DNA from: Thermodesulfobacteriota bacterium
GTDB lineage: Bacteria > Desulfobacterota_D > UBA1144 > Nemesobacterales > CSP1-2
Direction of reading: 5' to 3'
DNA: 55,633 bases
NCBI GenBank assembly: GCA_035559815.1
Contig: DATMAT010000017.1
Span: 1-55,633, forward strand
The first letter of the stretch is position 1. Every line of letters starts with the position of its first letter. This document shows, in pieces, positions 42,425 to 52,604 of this stretch. The position numbers and the translations under genes are program-made. Under the pieces are notes generated by a model, which had not been told where the DNA came from, did no database searches, and saw only the letters and a list, made by a program, of their open reading frames with translations.

Positions 42425-42566
42425 CAGGTGTTCTCTCACTTGCACCTGTGCAGTCTATTTTACCCTATTTTTTCAATGCACTGAAACGAGGTTTGTATCA
42501 AACAGAAACCGTTCTATATTAACCTGGGTTCTAGGTTAGAGTAGGTTGTAGGAAATGTAATTCTTG

Positions 42567-42660
42567 GTAGGGAACGCAGAACCTGTCCTGAGCAGCGCCG
42601 AAGGATGTGTTCCTTGTAAGTCCCCGCTAGAGAGGGGTGTCCCGAAGGGACAGGGTGTGT
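42567..42660 (+). repeat. Composite repeat, copy C
   Basis: It starts with GGTAGGGAACGCA (the 5' half of the short palindrome), then the 80-base block identical to 41696-41775. Its end, GGGTGTGT, lies 9 bases from the stop of the DUF559 gene. The final part is in inverted orientation to the repeat at 43071-43155. Confidence 0.85.
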
Positions 42661-42669
42661 AACTGTGTC

Positions 42670-43077
42670 CTACTTTCCGTGCTTTTTCTCATACTCCAAA
42701 ATCCAGCTTTCTATGGATTGAAGAACGCTGTTTACATCTTTTTTAACTTCTCTATCATCAAACCTTAAGAAGCGAACTCCGAGGCTTTCCAGTCTTTGCT
42801 CCCTGGTCATATCTCTTATATAAACCTTCTCGGAATCATGGCTGACTCCGTCGATTTCTACTGCCAGCATGAGCTTGCTGCAAAAAAAATCTACGATATA
42901 GTCGTCAATCGGTTTCTGTCGGTGAAAATCGTAACCGAGCATTTGTTTCCCCTTCAGATGTTGCCAGAGAAAGATTTCAGATAATGTGCTGTTCTTCCGC
43001 AATTTTCTGGCGAGTTCTTTTAGCTTGGGGTTGTAGGGGATGATTGTGCGTCTCTTCAATATGCACAGATTACACAC
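42670..43077 (-). CDS. DUF559 (Vsr-like) endonuclease-domain protein
   Basis: The protein has the DUF559 pattern: NPKLKELARKLRKNSTLSEIFLWQHLKGKQ, then DFHRQKPIDDYIVDFFCSKLMLAVEIDG with the PD-(D/E)xK-like Asp and Glu, and LGVRFLRFDDREV near the end. Members are related to the very-short-patch-repair nuclease fold; their role is unknown. I suggest a GTG at 43077, which has a GAGGGG site eight bases upstream; a TTG at 43095 gives a longer frame. Both signals lie inside the flanking repeat. The gene is enclosed by inverted repeat copies. Confidence 0.8.
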   Translation of the reverse strand: MCNLCILKRRTIIPYNPKLKELARKLRKNSTLSEIFLWQHLKGKQMLGYDFHRQKPIDDYIVDFFCSKLMLAVEIDGVSHDSEKVYIRDMTREQRLESLGVRFLRFDDREVKKDVNSVLQSIESWILEYEKKHGK

Positions 43078-43155
43078 CCCTAAATCCCCTCTCAAGAGGG
43101 GACTTGATAGAAAATCCCTCTACAGAGTTGTGACTCAGGGGGGTCGTGGTGTGTG
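43071..43155. repeat. Composite repeat, copy F (inverted relative to copy C)
   Basis: It begins with ACACACCCC, has the hairpin CCCCTCTCAAGAGGGG, continues with ACTTGATAGAAAATCCC, a degenerate second hairpin, and ends GTGGTGTGT. Its first half matches the reverse complement of the last part of copy C without the GTCCCGAAGGGAC insert. It overlaps the beginning of the DUF559 frame. A GAGAGGGTGTCCCGAAGG piece follows at about 43161-43179. Confidence 0.75.
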
Positions 43156-43274
43156 CCTCTCGAGAGGGTGTCCCGAAGGAATGGAAAAGATATTTTAAGG
43201 AATATGGCCAGGGCAGAACTTACATAGCAAATATAAAAAGAAGGTAATCTGATTTTAAGAAGGCGTTTTTATCT

Positions 43275-43368
43275 GTAGGGAATGCATAACCTATCCTGAG
43301 CAACGCCGAAGGATGCGTTCCTTGTAAGTCCCCTCTAGAGAGGGGTGTCCCGAAGGGACGGGGTGTAT
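43275..43368 (+). repeat. Composite repeat, copy D
   Basis: GTAGGGAATGCA, then the CCTATCCTGAGCAACGCCG block, GCGTTCCTTGTAAG, CCCCTCTAGAGAGGGG, GTCCCGAAGGGAC and GGGGTGTAT. It differs from copies C and E at about eight positions but has all modules. It lies in the gap between DUF559 and dhaA, which holds no gene. Confidence 0.8.
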
Positions 43369-43497
43369 TGGTTTTAACAGAGGTATCCCTAAGGGTACAA
43401 AGGCTGTTTAATCAAATATGGTCAGGACTGCAGTTGCATAGCGAGCACAATTAATGTCAATTCGGAGTATAAGTAGGTTGCGAGAGTTGTGCTTTCT

Positions 43498-43530
43498 GTA
43501 GGGAACGCCGATCTGCGTTCCTTACAATTT
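43498..43530. repeat. Short palindromic repeat, copy B
   Basis: TGTAGGGAACGC, four to six differing centre bases, then GCGTTCCTTACAATTT. Same outer sequence as 40961-40993. It lies 5 bases beyond the dhaA stop region. Confidence 0.75.
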
Positions 43531-43534
43531 CAGC

Positions 43535-44425
43535 TCAGAAAAGGCTTTTGTACCAGCTAGCCAGCTCTCTACCAATGAAATGTGGATTGTCCTCTTGCAG
43601 GTAATGGATCCCCGGTCCAATATCCACCGTCTTCAAGTGCCTCAAGTTCTGCTTACACCATTCCAACACCGGCGCTTTGATAAGCGCACCCGGATTACCA
43701 TAGAATAGTAGCTTCGGCAGGTCCGTCCTCTGGAGCCACGCGTTGTAGGTTTCGACAGTCTTTACCACATCGGCGGGTTCTCCTTCGATGGGGAGTTCGT
43801 TGGGCCAGCGCCAGACGGGCCTAAGGCTGCTCGTTTCTTTGAACGGCTCCCGGTAGTGGTTCATTTCCTCTACGCTCAACTTTCGGACTATTGATCCAGG
43901 TAGTATTAGTTCGATGAACATGTTCTTGTTCACAATCATGTCCCAGCCCACATCCGGAGTCCGAAAGCCCTGGAAAATCTCTTTGACTTCCTGGGGAAAC
44001 ATTTCCCAACTTGGCACTGGTAGGACGATCGCTTCCATGAATGCCAGACCCTTAACATTGCTCTCGTGGCGCATGGCGTAGTAGAAGCCGAGGGCCGAAC
44101 CCCAGTCGTGTACCACTAAGGTAATATTCCTTAGACCCATCTTTTCGATGAAGCCATCTATGTATTTCAGGTGGTCGAAAAAGCGATATTCTATATCCGG
44201 CTTGTCCGACTTGCCCATTCCGATGAGGTCAGGAGCTATGCAGCGGGCCAAGGGTGTCACATAAGGGATGATGTTCCGCCAAAGGTATGAGGAAGTGGGA
44301 TTGCCGTGAAGAAAGAGCACCGGGTCTCCTGTGCCCTCGTCAACATAGTGCATCCTTGAACCGTGAACCTCGATGTAATTGGGTTTGTAAGGAAACTCCG
44401 CCGAGATTTCTTGTTTTGTAGTCAT
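43535..44425 (-). CDS. dhaA: Haloalkane dehalogenase
   Basis: The 296-residue alpha/beta hydrolase has the haloalkane dehalogenase signature of the DhaA/LinB group. The nucleophile Asp107 and halide-binding Trp108 lie in VVHDWGSALGF, the halide-binding Asn42 in HGNPTSSYLWRN, the acid Glu131 in AFMEAIV and the base His274 in GPGIHYLQEDNP. It cleaves carbon-halogen bonds to give an alcohol and halide. Length is normal and all catalytic residues are present. It lies in a repeat-rich stretch beside the restriction island, so it may have arrived by transfer. Substrate range unknown. Confidence 0.94.
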   Translation of the reverse strand: MTTKQEISAEFPYKPNYIEVHGSRMHYVDEGTGDPVLFLHGNPTSSYLWRNIIPYVTPLARCIAPDLIGMGKSDKPDIEYRFFDHLKYIDGFIEKMGLRNITLVVHDWGSALGFYYAMRHESNVKGLAFMEAIVLPVPSWEMFPQEVKEIFQGFRTPDVGWDMIVNKNMFIELILPGSIVRKLSVEEMNHYREPFKETSSLRPVWRWPNELPIEGEPADVVKTVETYNAWLQRTDLPKLLFYGNPGALIKAPVLEWCKQNLRHLKTVDIGPGIHYLQEDNPHFIGRELASWYKSLF

Positions 44426-44459
44426 TATTATTGCTCCTTGATTGTGATATTTGAGTGTT

Positions 44460-44543
44460 ACACACTCCTATATCCCCTCTCAAGAGGGGACTTCACAACA
44501 AAATCCCCTCTAGAGAGGGGTGACTCGTAGAGTCGGGGTGTGT
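44460..44543. repeat. Palindromic repeat with ACACAC/GTGTGT ends, copy G
   Basis: ACACACTCC and GGGGTGTGT are terminal inverted repeats with one mismatch. Inside are CCCCTCTCAAGAGGGG and CCCCTCTAGAGAGGGG, both perfect hairpins. It ends 3 bases before the hsdR stop codon. It is closest to copy F and may act as a bidirectional transcript end between hsdR and dhaA. Confidence 0.8.
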
Positions 44544-44546
44544 TAG

Positions 44547-47500
44547 TCACGCCGTCGCCCACTCATAAGAAAGCACTTCCGCCTGCTCAAGCACGGTCTG
44601 TGTTGCCTTTTCCTGTTTGTCCGGCGGGTAGCCGTATTTACGCAAAATACGCTTAACCAGTACCCGTAAATGAGCGCGTACGTTCTCTCGCATAGTCCAA
44701 TCAATGGTGACGTTGGCGCGAACTGTCTTTACCAACTCGCGCGCAATCGTGCGAAGTGTCTCATCACCCAATACCTTCACTGCACTGTCGTTGGTCTCAA
44801 GTGCGTCATAGAATGCGACTTCTTCTTCGGTAAGGCCGAGTGCCTCTCCCCTTGCGTTTGCCTGTCGCATCTCTTTGGCCAGCTCGATCAATTCCTCGAT
44901 TACCTGTGCCGCTTCGATTGCCCGGTTCTGATAGCGCCGGATGGCTTGCTCCAGCATTTCGGAGAAAGAGCGTGCCTGTACTACATTTTTACGCCTGCGA
45001 GTACGAATCTCGCCGGACAGCAGCTTACGTAAGAGTTCCACGGCGAGGTTTCGCTGTGGCATCCCTCGTATCTCAGACAGGAATTCATCCGATAGAATAG
45101 AGATGTCAGGCTTTTCCAGCCCGGCGGCGGTAAAGATATCTATCACACCTTCGGGTGCAATTGCACGCGAGACGATCTGCCTGACAGCCTGGTCCAGCTC
45201 TTCCTCAGTTCTTGCCTCACCCGGGGCGCGTTTGACCAGGCTGGCCCGCACTGCCTGGAAGAATGCAACGTCGTCCCGAATGCGAAGCGCATCTTCATGA
45301 GGAACGGCCAGTGCAAAGGCCTGGGACAGCTCTAGTACAGCATGCAACAATCGGTTCTTCCCATCCTCCTGGGCCAGGATATGTTCCTGTGCAGATGGCA
45401 GTACCCCAAGACGCTCCCCAGGGGTTCCAGTGATCCACTTTGACCAGTCAAAGCCGTGGAAGAGGCCGCAGCAGACTTCATATTTTTCCAGCATCGCCGC
45501 GACTGCTTCCTTTTGGTCGATGGCCGTCTTTCCCGTGCCGCCGCTCTCGGTGTAGGTGGCGAGCGCCTGCTTGAGTTCGTGTGCTAATCCCAGGTAATCC
45601 ACCACCAGACCGCCCGGCTTTTCCCGGAAGACGCGATTCACCCGCGCAATCGCCTGCATAAGACCATGCCCGCGCATAGGTTTATCCATATACATTGTAT
45701 GGAGTGATGGTGCGTCAAAGCCGGTGAGCCACATATCACGAACGATTACGATTTTGAACGGGTCTTTCGGGTTTCGGAAACGATTGGCAAGTATTTCTCG
45801 GCGCAGTTTGTTGCGGATATGAGGCTGCCAGTCTAGCGGGTCAGAGGCCGAGCCGGTCATAACCACCTTAATCATTCCCTTATCATCGTCTCCGTGATAC
45901 CAGTCAGGCCGTAATTCAACGATCTCGTGATGAAGCTCGACGCAGATACGACGGCTCATGCACACTACCATCGCCTTTCCTTCATCACCCGTCTGCCGCC
46001 ACATAGCATCGGCACGCTTTTCGAAGTGCTCGACTATATCTTTGGCGATAAGCTTGAGACGCTTCTCAGAGCCTACGATAGCTTCAAGCTGGGCCCACTT
46101 GCTCTTGAGCTTCTCCTTACGTTCAACCTCTTCGCCCTCGGTTACCTCCTCAAACTCCGGGTCGATTCTCAGCCTTTCCGATTCGTCCAGGTCGAGTTTC
46201 GCCAGTCTACTTTCATAATAGATTGGTACAGTCGCCTTGTCTTCGACCGCCCGCTGGATGTCATATATGCTGATGTAATCGCCGAATACCGCGCGGGTGT
46301 TCTTGTCGGTGAGCTCGATCGGAGTACCGGTGAAACCGATAAAGGAAGCATTAGGCAGGGCATCATGCATGTGACGGGCGAAGCCGTCGATGAAATCATA
46401 CTGACTCCGGTGAGCCTCGTCGGCTATGACGACGATGTTGCGGCGAGAGGAGAGCACTTCTTTTCTTCTCCCTCTCCCCTCCGCGGGAGAGGGTAGGGGT
46501 GAGGGGGATTCAGGCAGGAACTTGTGAATGGTGGTGAAGACAACGCCGCCCGCGTCTACTGAAAGTTTAGCCCGCAGGTCCTCGCGGTTCTCTGCCTGTA
46601 CCGGGGGCTGTCGCAGTAAATCCTTACATCGTGAGAATGTGCCGAAGAGCTGGTCATCCAGGTCGTTACGGTCGGTGATAACGACGATGGTGGGATTCGA
46701 CATTTGCGGCTCTCGGATCACGCGGCCTGCATAAAAAGCCATAATAAGGCTCTTTCCCGATCCCTGTGTGTGCCAAACCACTCCGATACGCCGGTCTCCG
46801 GGCTGGCCGCCGTGCCGGAGACCTGCTTCGTATCTGCCCTCTTTTTCTTTTATGCGCTTTAAATTTGCTGCCCTGAGAGTCTCTGTAAGGGCAACATTAA
46901 CAGCATGAAACTGGTGATAACCGGCCATCTTCTTGACCGGCACGTCGCTGCCGTCATCCTCGAACACTATGAAATATCGGATCATGTCGAGCAGTCTTCG
47001 TTTCTCGAAGATACCTTCGATCATCACCTGAAGCTCCGGCAGATGTGGATCGGCCAGGGTCTCTCCGGTGATTGTTCTCCAGGGCTTAAACCACTCGCGG
47101 TTTGCAGTGAGTGTGCCTATTCGCGCTTGCATACCATCGGAAATAACCAGCAGTTCGTTAAAAGCAAAGAACGTAGGCAGTTCTGCCTTGTAGGTTTGTA
47201 ACTGCTGAAAAGCAGACCAGATTGTTGCGCCCTCGTCGGCCGCGTTCTTAAGCTCGATTGCGGCGAGAGGCAAGCCATTGATGAATAACACTACGTCTGG
47301 CCGCCGCGTGTGCTTGCCTGCCTGTCCGGCAGACAGGTTCTCACTGATAGTGAACTGGTTGACGACGAGAAAGTCGTTGTTGTCCGCATTGTCAAAATCA
47401 ATCACCTGCGCCTGTGCGCCGTGGATAGAGCCATCAGACATGCGGTACTCCACCGTCACACCGTCTACGAGCAGATGGTGGACAGCACGATTTCGCACCT

Positions 47501-47747
47501 CCAGTGTCGGACCCTCCGGTCGTGTGAGTTTGCGAAAGGCGTCTTTAACGGCTTCAGCGGGAAGCATTGGATTGAGCCTCATGAGGGCGTCCTGTAGTCG
47601 TTGCTCCAGCACGACTTTGCCGTAATCTGCCCGCTCTGCAAAAAGCTCACCTGGAGCAATGTCAAGGCCGTGCTTAACCGTCCAGCCGAGTCTTTCCAGC
47701 CAGTCGAGGGCAGCATCTTCGACGACTGATTCACTGAAACTACTCAT
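44547..47747 (-). CDS. hsdR: Type I restriction enzyme, R subunit
   Basis: The 1066-residue motor and nuclease subunit has an N-terminal PD-ExK nuclease ([21 protein letters not shown] near residue 150). SF2 helicase motifs follow: [12 protein letters not shown] (motif I), [25 protein letters not shown] (DEAH), FIGFTGTPI (III) and [11 protein letters not shown] (VI). It translocates DNA and cuts distant from the recognition site. Two stretches look inserted in frame by palindromic repeats: [13 protein letters not shown] near 415-428 and SAGQAGK near 137-143. It overlaps the OLD gene by 4 bases. Confidence 0.95.
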   Translation of the reverse strand: MSSFSESVVEDAALDWLERLGWTVKHGLDIAPGELFAERADYGKVVLEQRLQDALMRLNPMLPAEAVKDAFRKLTRPEGPTLEVRNRAVHHLLVDGVTVEYRMSDGSIHGAQAQVIDFDNADNNDFLVVNQFTISENLSAGQAGKHTRRPDVVLFINGLPLAAIELKNAADEGATIWSAFQQLQTYKAELPTFFAFNELLVISDGMQARIGTLTANREWFKPWRTITGETLADPHLPELQVMIEGIFEKRRLLDMIRYFIVFEDDGSDVPVKKMAGYHQFHAVNVALTETLRAANLKRIKEKEGRYEAGLRHGGQPGDRRIGVVWHTQGSGKSLIMAFYAGRVIREPQMSNPTIVVITDRNDLDDQLFGTFSRCKDLLRQPPVQAENREDLRAKLSVDAGGVVFTTIHKFLPESPSPLPSPAEGRGRRKEVLSSRRNIVVIADEAHRSQYDFIDGFARHMHDALPNASFIGFTGTPIELTDKNTRAVFGDYISIYDIQRAVEDKATVPIYYESRLAKLDLDESERLRIDPEFEEVTEGEEVERKEKLKSKWAQLEAIVGSEKRLKLIAKDIVEHFEKRADAMWRQTGDEGKAMVVCMSRRICVELHHEIVELRPDWYHGDDDKGMIKVVMTGSASDPLDWQPHIRNKLRREILANRFRNPKDPFKIVIVRDMWLTGFDAPSLHTMYMDKPMRGHGLMQAIARVNRVFREKPGGLVVDYLGLAHELKQALATYTESGGTGKTAIDQKEAVAAMLEKYEVCCGLFHGFDWSKWITGTPGERLGVLPSAQEHILAQEDGKNRLLHAVLELSQAFALAVPHEDALRIRDDVAFFQAVRASLVKRAPGEARTEEELDQAVRQIVSRAIAPEGVIDIFTAAGLEKPDISILSDEFLSEIRGMPQRNLAVELLRKLLSGEIRTRRRKNVVQARSFSEMLEQAIRRYQNRAIEAAQVIEELIELAKEMRQANARGEALGLTEEEVAFYDALETNDSAVKVLGDETLRTIARELVKTVRANVTIDWTMRENVRAHLRVLVKRILRKYGYPPDKQEKATQTVLEQAEVLSYEWATA
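46470..46493. repeat. In-frame palindromic insertion in hsdR
   Basis: CCCTCTCCC (46470-46478) pairs with GGGAGAGGG (46485-46493). The encoded Pro/Ser/Gly/Arg-rich stretch lies between the KFLPE segment and the DEAH motif, where relatives have a short variable loop. Similar elements sit in hsdM. Confidence 0.75.
47321..47337. repeat. Small palindrome inserted in hsdR near the nuclease motif
   Basis: CCTGTC (47321-47326) pairs with GACAGG (47332-47337); a CTGCC/GGCAG overlap extends it. It encodes SAGQAGK just before HTRRPDVV, where the usual protein has only a short ENG/GH-type link. The insertion keeps the frame. Confidence 0.5.
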
Positions 47748-49445
47748 ATGGCTACCACCGGCGATCCCGTTCCGAGCAACTTGGATACGGTTTTAGACGG
47801 CAAGCACGACTCTACAAGTTCACAAAAAGCATTGATCTTGGCGGCATTTATTTTTCCTGTTTCGTAGAGATAGAGAACGTGTTGTGGTTTTCGGTGGTCG
47901 GACCCAGCGGCAGGAATCTCTAACATCGCCTCCAATTTCCCCGGGATACGCTTAATGTTCAGCGTAAAAGTCGGGTGCTTTGAGTCTTCGATCAACTGAT
48001 TAATTTCCTTATGCTCTTCCTTGTCATTGTCGTCATCATGAAGCACCGCATGAGGCACTCCAAGGTGACTCAAGAGATTCATGAACCTGTGGATGTTGTA
48101 CTTACCGATGCAGTCGAGAACATAAAGCCCGCAGTCGGCCTTCTTGATCTTTCCATCACCTACGAGCCTGTTGATCAGCGCTACCTCTGTCGGTCCTTCT
48201 ACCAAGAGCACGTGGTTTGCAAAGAACAAGCTCGAACGGTCGGGATTCAACCAGAGGAAGTGCTTCACCGCTTCCATCTCGGGCTTTGCATCGTCGTCGT
48301 GGAGGCGCTTTTCCATCTTCGGATACTTTTTCGCGATTGCTATGATCACTTGATTAGCGTCCACTATGGTCTTCCACTCGCTTTCCTCGATCTGGAATTT
48401 GACAACCTTTCCATCGGAACGGCGCAGGCGCACGATGGCTGGAATGTCGGCAGCGTTCTTACTCACAAAGTGAGCGGAATGGCATGCACACACAACCTGC
48501 CAATGGTCGGCTTCGGAAACGGACATCAGATTTCGTGCGAGCACCTCCTGTTGAGGTGGGTGAAGAAATGCTTCTGGTTCCTCGAAAAGGATAAGCGTTA
48601 AGGAAGGCGTGAAATCTTTGACTTTCTTCACCGGTTTTTTGCCGACATAGCGTGAACCGAGCTGAATCAAAGAGTAGATGAAGTGTCGCTGGAATCCCGA
48701 GCCGTAGTAGTCAATGCTTTGTGCCTTCCCGTGGGCTTGGTCAAACAAGTCCCATCCGAGCATTGACTTTATGATTTCCGCGGCGGAAGGCGGAGGAAAT
48801 TTGAGCTTGAACTGCGTTTCCCAAGGCTCAAGAAGGGCGTTCAGTTCAGTCTCGAAACCCGACAGGGAACGGTCGTCCGCTGTTTTTTCGTCTCTGATTG
48901 AGTCGGCGAATGTTTGCACGTTCGAGGTGAAGTCGACATAGGCTTTACCAGCCTCCACGACGTCACTCATGATGTCGGTAAGTAGGTCCCGCAACGCAGA
49001 GGGGCCACTGAGCTTGGCGTGCTCATCAACTTTGCTAATCGCGGGTATATATACTAGATCTCCGAATTTGCCACTTTGCACATTCTTCGCACCGAAGAAT
49101 GGCTCGTTGGACAGGGACCCATCCGTCTTGTAGGCAAAGATAGATCCTGCAGATGGCTTGCCGTCATGCGTCTTACTTTCAGTCTGGAAATACTTTCGAA
49201 CGGTAAGTTCTTGCTGTGCGATCTTGTAGTGGTCGGGAAGAGAATCATGCTCTTCTTTGTTGAGAGAAAACGTAAGTTCAATCCACGATTCCTCATCGGT
49301 GCTACCAAGGTGTGGAAAGTCATGCTCTTTCTTGTACTTGAAACCATCCTTCTCGTAGAAGGCTCGTATAGCATCGATGACGCAACTCTTGCCTGCGTTA
49401 TTCGGGCCAACTAGCAGGGTATAGTTTTTAAGCACTATCTCCTGC

Positions 49446-50747
<1,302 letters not shown>

Positions 50748-50778
50748 CCTCCCTGGTCATAAAGCAAGCATTGCAATT

Positions 50779-51288
50779 TCAGCCTATCTTGGCGCCCAAG
50801 TCACGCAGCATCTGAAACGTGTCGACGTATCGGACTCCGAATGCCTGACAGACATTAGGGATTGGAATCCTTGACCTCACATCCTGGTCGAACTGCTCGT
50901 GAGTGACGATCATGCACCCCTTTGCTAGCGCATACGCAACTAGCCACGCATCTGCATTTTCAGCCCGTGAGAATGTGGCTTTAGCGGCATTGGTAAACTG
51001 AGCTTGGCTGTGAACCCAGGCCATGATTTGACGATAGGCTTCGATGACGTCAGCCTGGTCTGTCGGGACAAACCACTCGTGGAAGTCATTGTTCGCCCAA
51101 TCTTTTAGCGCGTCTGCGCCTCGGTCGATCTCTGCTTTCACACGATCAATGCTCAGCACACGATCACTCTTTGCTTGATCAACCAACGCCTGCCAAAACG
51201 ATAAGACGATATCAAAAGCATAGTATCGACGTGCAGCTTCTATAAACACATTGGCATCTAAAACATAGCGAGCAGGGCTACCATTCAC
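50779..51288 (-). CDS. DUF4411 PIN-domain protein
   Basis: The 169-residue protein has a PIN fold of the DUF4411 type: YVLDANVFIEAARRYY near residue 8 (first acid), a central DRVKAEIDRG acid, ENADAWLVAYALAKG near 110, and VTHEQF near 130. It is a predicted RNase. The stop of the upstream ImmA/XRE gene overlaps its start by 4 bases. The same pair (XRE-ImmA then DUF4411) is found together in many genomes, often within type I restriction loci, and is regarded as a possible TA module. Confidence 0.88.
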   Translation of the reverse strand: MNGSPARYVLDANVFIEAARRYYAFDIVLSFWQALVDQAKSDRVLSIDRVKAEIDRGADALKDWANNDFHEWFVPTDQADVIEAYRQIMAWVHSQAQFTNAAKATFSRAENADAWLVAYALAKGCMIVTHEQFDQDVRSRIPIPNVCQAFGVRYVDTFQMLRDLGAKIG

Positions 51289-52430
51289 AGCCGTTCTCCC
51301 AACAGAAACCTGGTATACTGCTCGAAAGTTCTCCCGTAAAGACCGGTCAGCCTGTACGCATCACGATAAAGGAGTTTGCCTTCCTTAACTGCACGAACGA
51401 CTGTTTCGGCAAAGCGACGACCAAGACGGAGGTTTTGCGTAGCGTAGAAGTTGCCTCCATCTCGATCTGAAACAGTACGATGCTCGAGTTCCTGATATGC
51501 TCGATAGAAGTTAAGAAACTCGTCTTTAGTGATGAGCTGAAGGTCGAGTGCTCTACGTGCGGCAACTAGCTCGCTGACCTTGAACTGACGTGCAATCATC
51601 TGGAAGCGATTTGGGTCTTGCCGAATAGAAGGCCAGATCTGACGCAACTCAACGGTGGAAACCAGAAACTCCGCGGCCACTCGGTTACACGCTCGTTCAG
51701 TCTCGTTTTTGGCTGGTTGCAATTCCCGTAAGTCGAAGGCTGCGCTGCTTCCGAGCCAAATATGCGCCAGCTCATGCGCTAAGGTGAACATTTGTGCTGC
51801 TTTGCTATCTGCGCGGTTGACAAACACAAGTGGTGCATACTCATCCACCAGAACAAAGCCACGAAACTCGGTTGGATCCAACTTGCGGTGAGTGTTATTG
51901 CCAACGATGCTATTTAACACAACAAGGATGCTGGCCTCCTCAATCTTATCCCGTAAGTTTTCTAGAGCACCACTCCAGGTGGAATGTTCCGTTGCCCATC
52001 CGTGGGATAGGTTGAGCGTATCTCGTATGTGGTGCGCTATTCCCTCCGGGTCGTCCGTGACTTGTGCAGAGCTGACAAAGCTTAATGGTTCGTAACCCTG
52101 TTCCATTAAATATTCGCGCATCCAGGCTTGGCGCTGTTCCATCGTTTGAACCATCTCAAGTAAGTTGGGACTGGCCTGCCGCAGAGGCTCGTCGCCAAGG
52201 GTGCGGAAGTAGGGGATGGGTAGTTGCTCCTGTGGTGGTTCAGAAAGGAACAAGTATCCAAGGGGGGTAGACGTCGCTTTCGCAAACGCTTCAAGCTGAC
52301 GAAGCGTCGGTCGGCTCTCGCCCTGCAGCCACTCGGACAGCTTCGGAAACCTAAGTTTGACCGCCTCAGGATTACTGGACCGCTCCAATGCCCAACTAAG
52401 GACTGATTCCCTTACGGCAACCTCTGTCAT
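51285..52430 (-). CDS. ImmA/IrrE-type metallopeptidase with N-terminal XRE-like domain
   Basis: Residues 5-65 look like a helix-turn-helix of the XRE type (LSEWLQGESRPTLRQLEAFAKAT). Residues about 195-260 carry the HELAH zinc site (219-223) in MFTLAHELAHIWLG, with the later acidic ERACNRVAAEFLVS. Such proteins cleave or sense regulators and control mobile-element or stress genes. In this place it probably represses or inactivates the PIN protein encoded next and may sense attack. It lies 174 bases downstream of hsdM. Confidence 0.9.
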   Translation of the reverse strand: MTEVAVRESVLSWALERSSNPEAVKLRFPKLSEWLQGESRPTLRQLEAFAKATSTPLGYLFLSEPPQEQLPIPYFRTLGDEPLRQASPNLLEMVQTMEQRQAWMREYLMEQGYEPLSFVSSAQVTDDPEGIAHHIRDTLNLSHGWATEHSTWSGALENLRDKIEEASILVVLNSIVGNNTHRKLDPTEFRGFVLVDEYAPLVFVNRADSKAAQMFTLAHELAHIWLGSSAAFDLRELQPAKNETERACNRVAAEFLVSTVELRQIWPSIRQDPNRFQMIARQFKVSELVAARRALDLQLITKDEFLNFYRAYQELEHRTVSDRDGGNFYATQNLRLGRRFAETVVRAVKEGKLLYRDAYRLTGLYGRTFEQYTRFLLGERL

Positions 52431-52604
52431 GCATGAACATCCTTTCGCATATCGGATTTAAATTACACCACATACAAGTCTTATGCGGTTCTAAGTTGCA
52501 GCAGCATATTTCAGGTTAGAGATCACAGACTGTGACCTCAATTTCTGCCCCGTATGAGAAAGATTCAAGACTTGATGCATTTCAAGGGGATGATTACCCT
52601 CTTA

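Noticed and set aside
40961-44545. CRISPR array from recurring blocks
   Set aside because: Copies are irregularly spaced, in both orientations, palindromic inside, and separated by genes; no cas gene is present.
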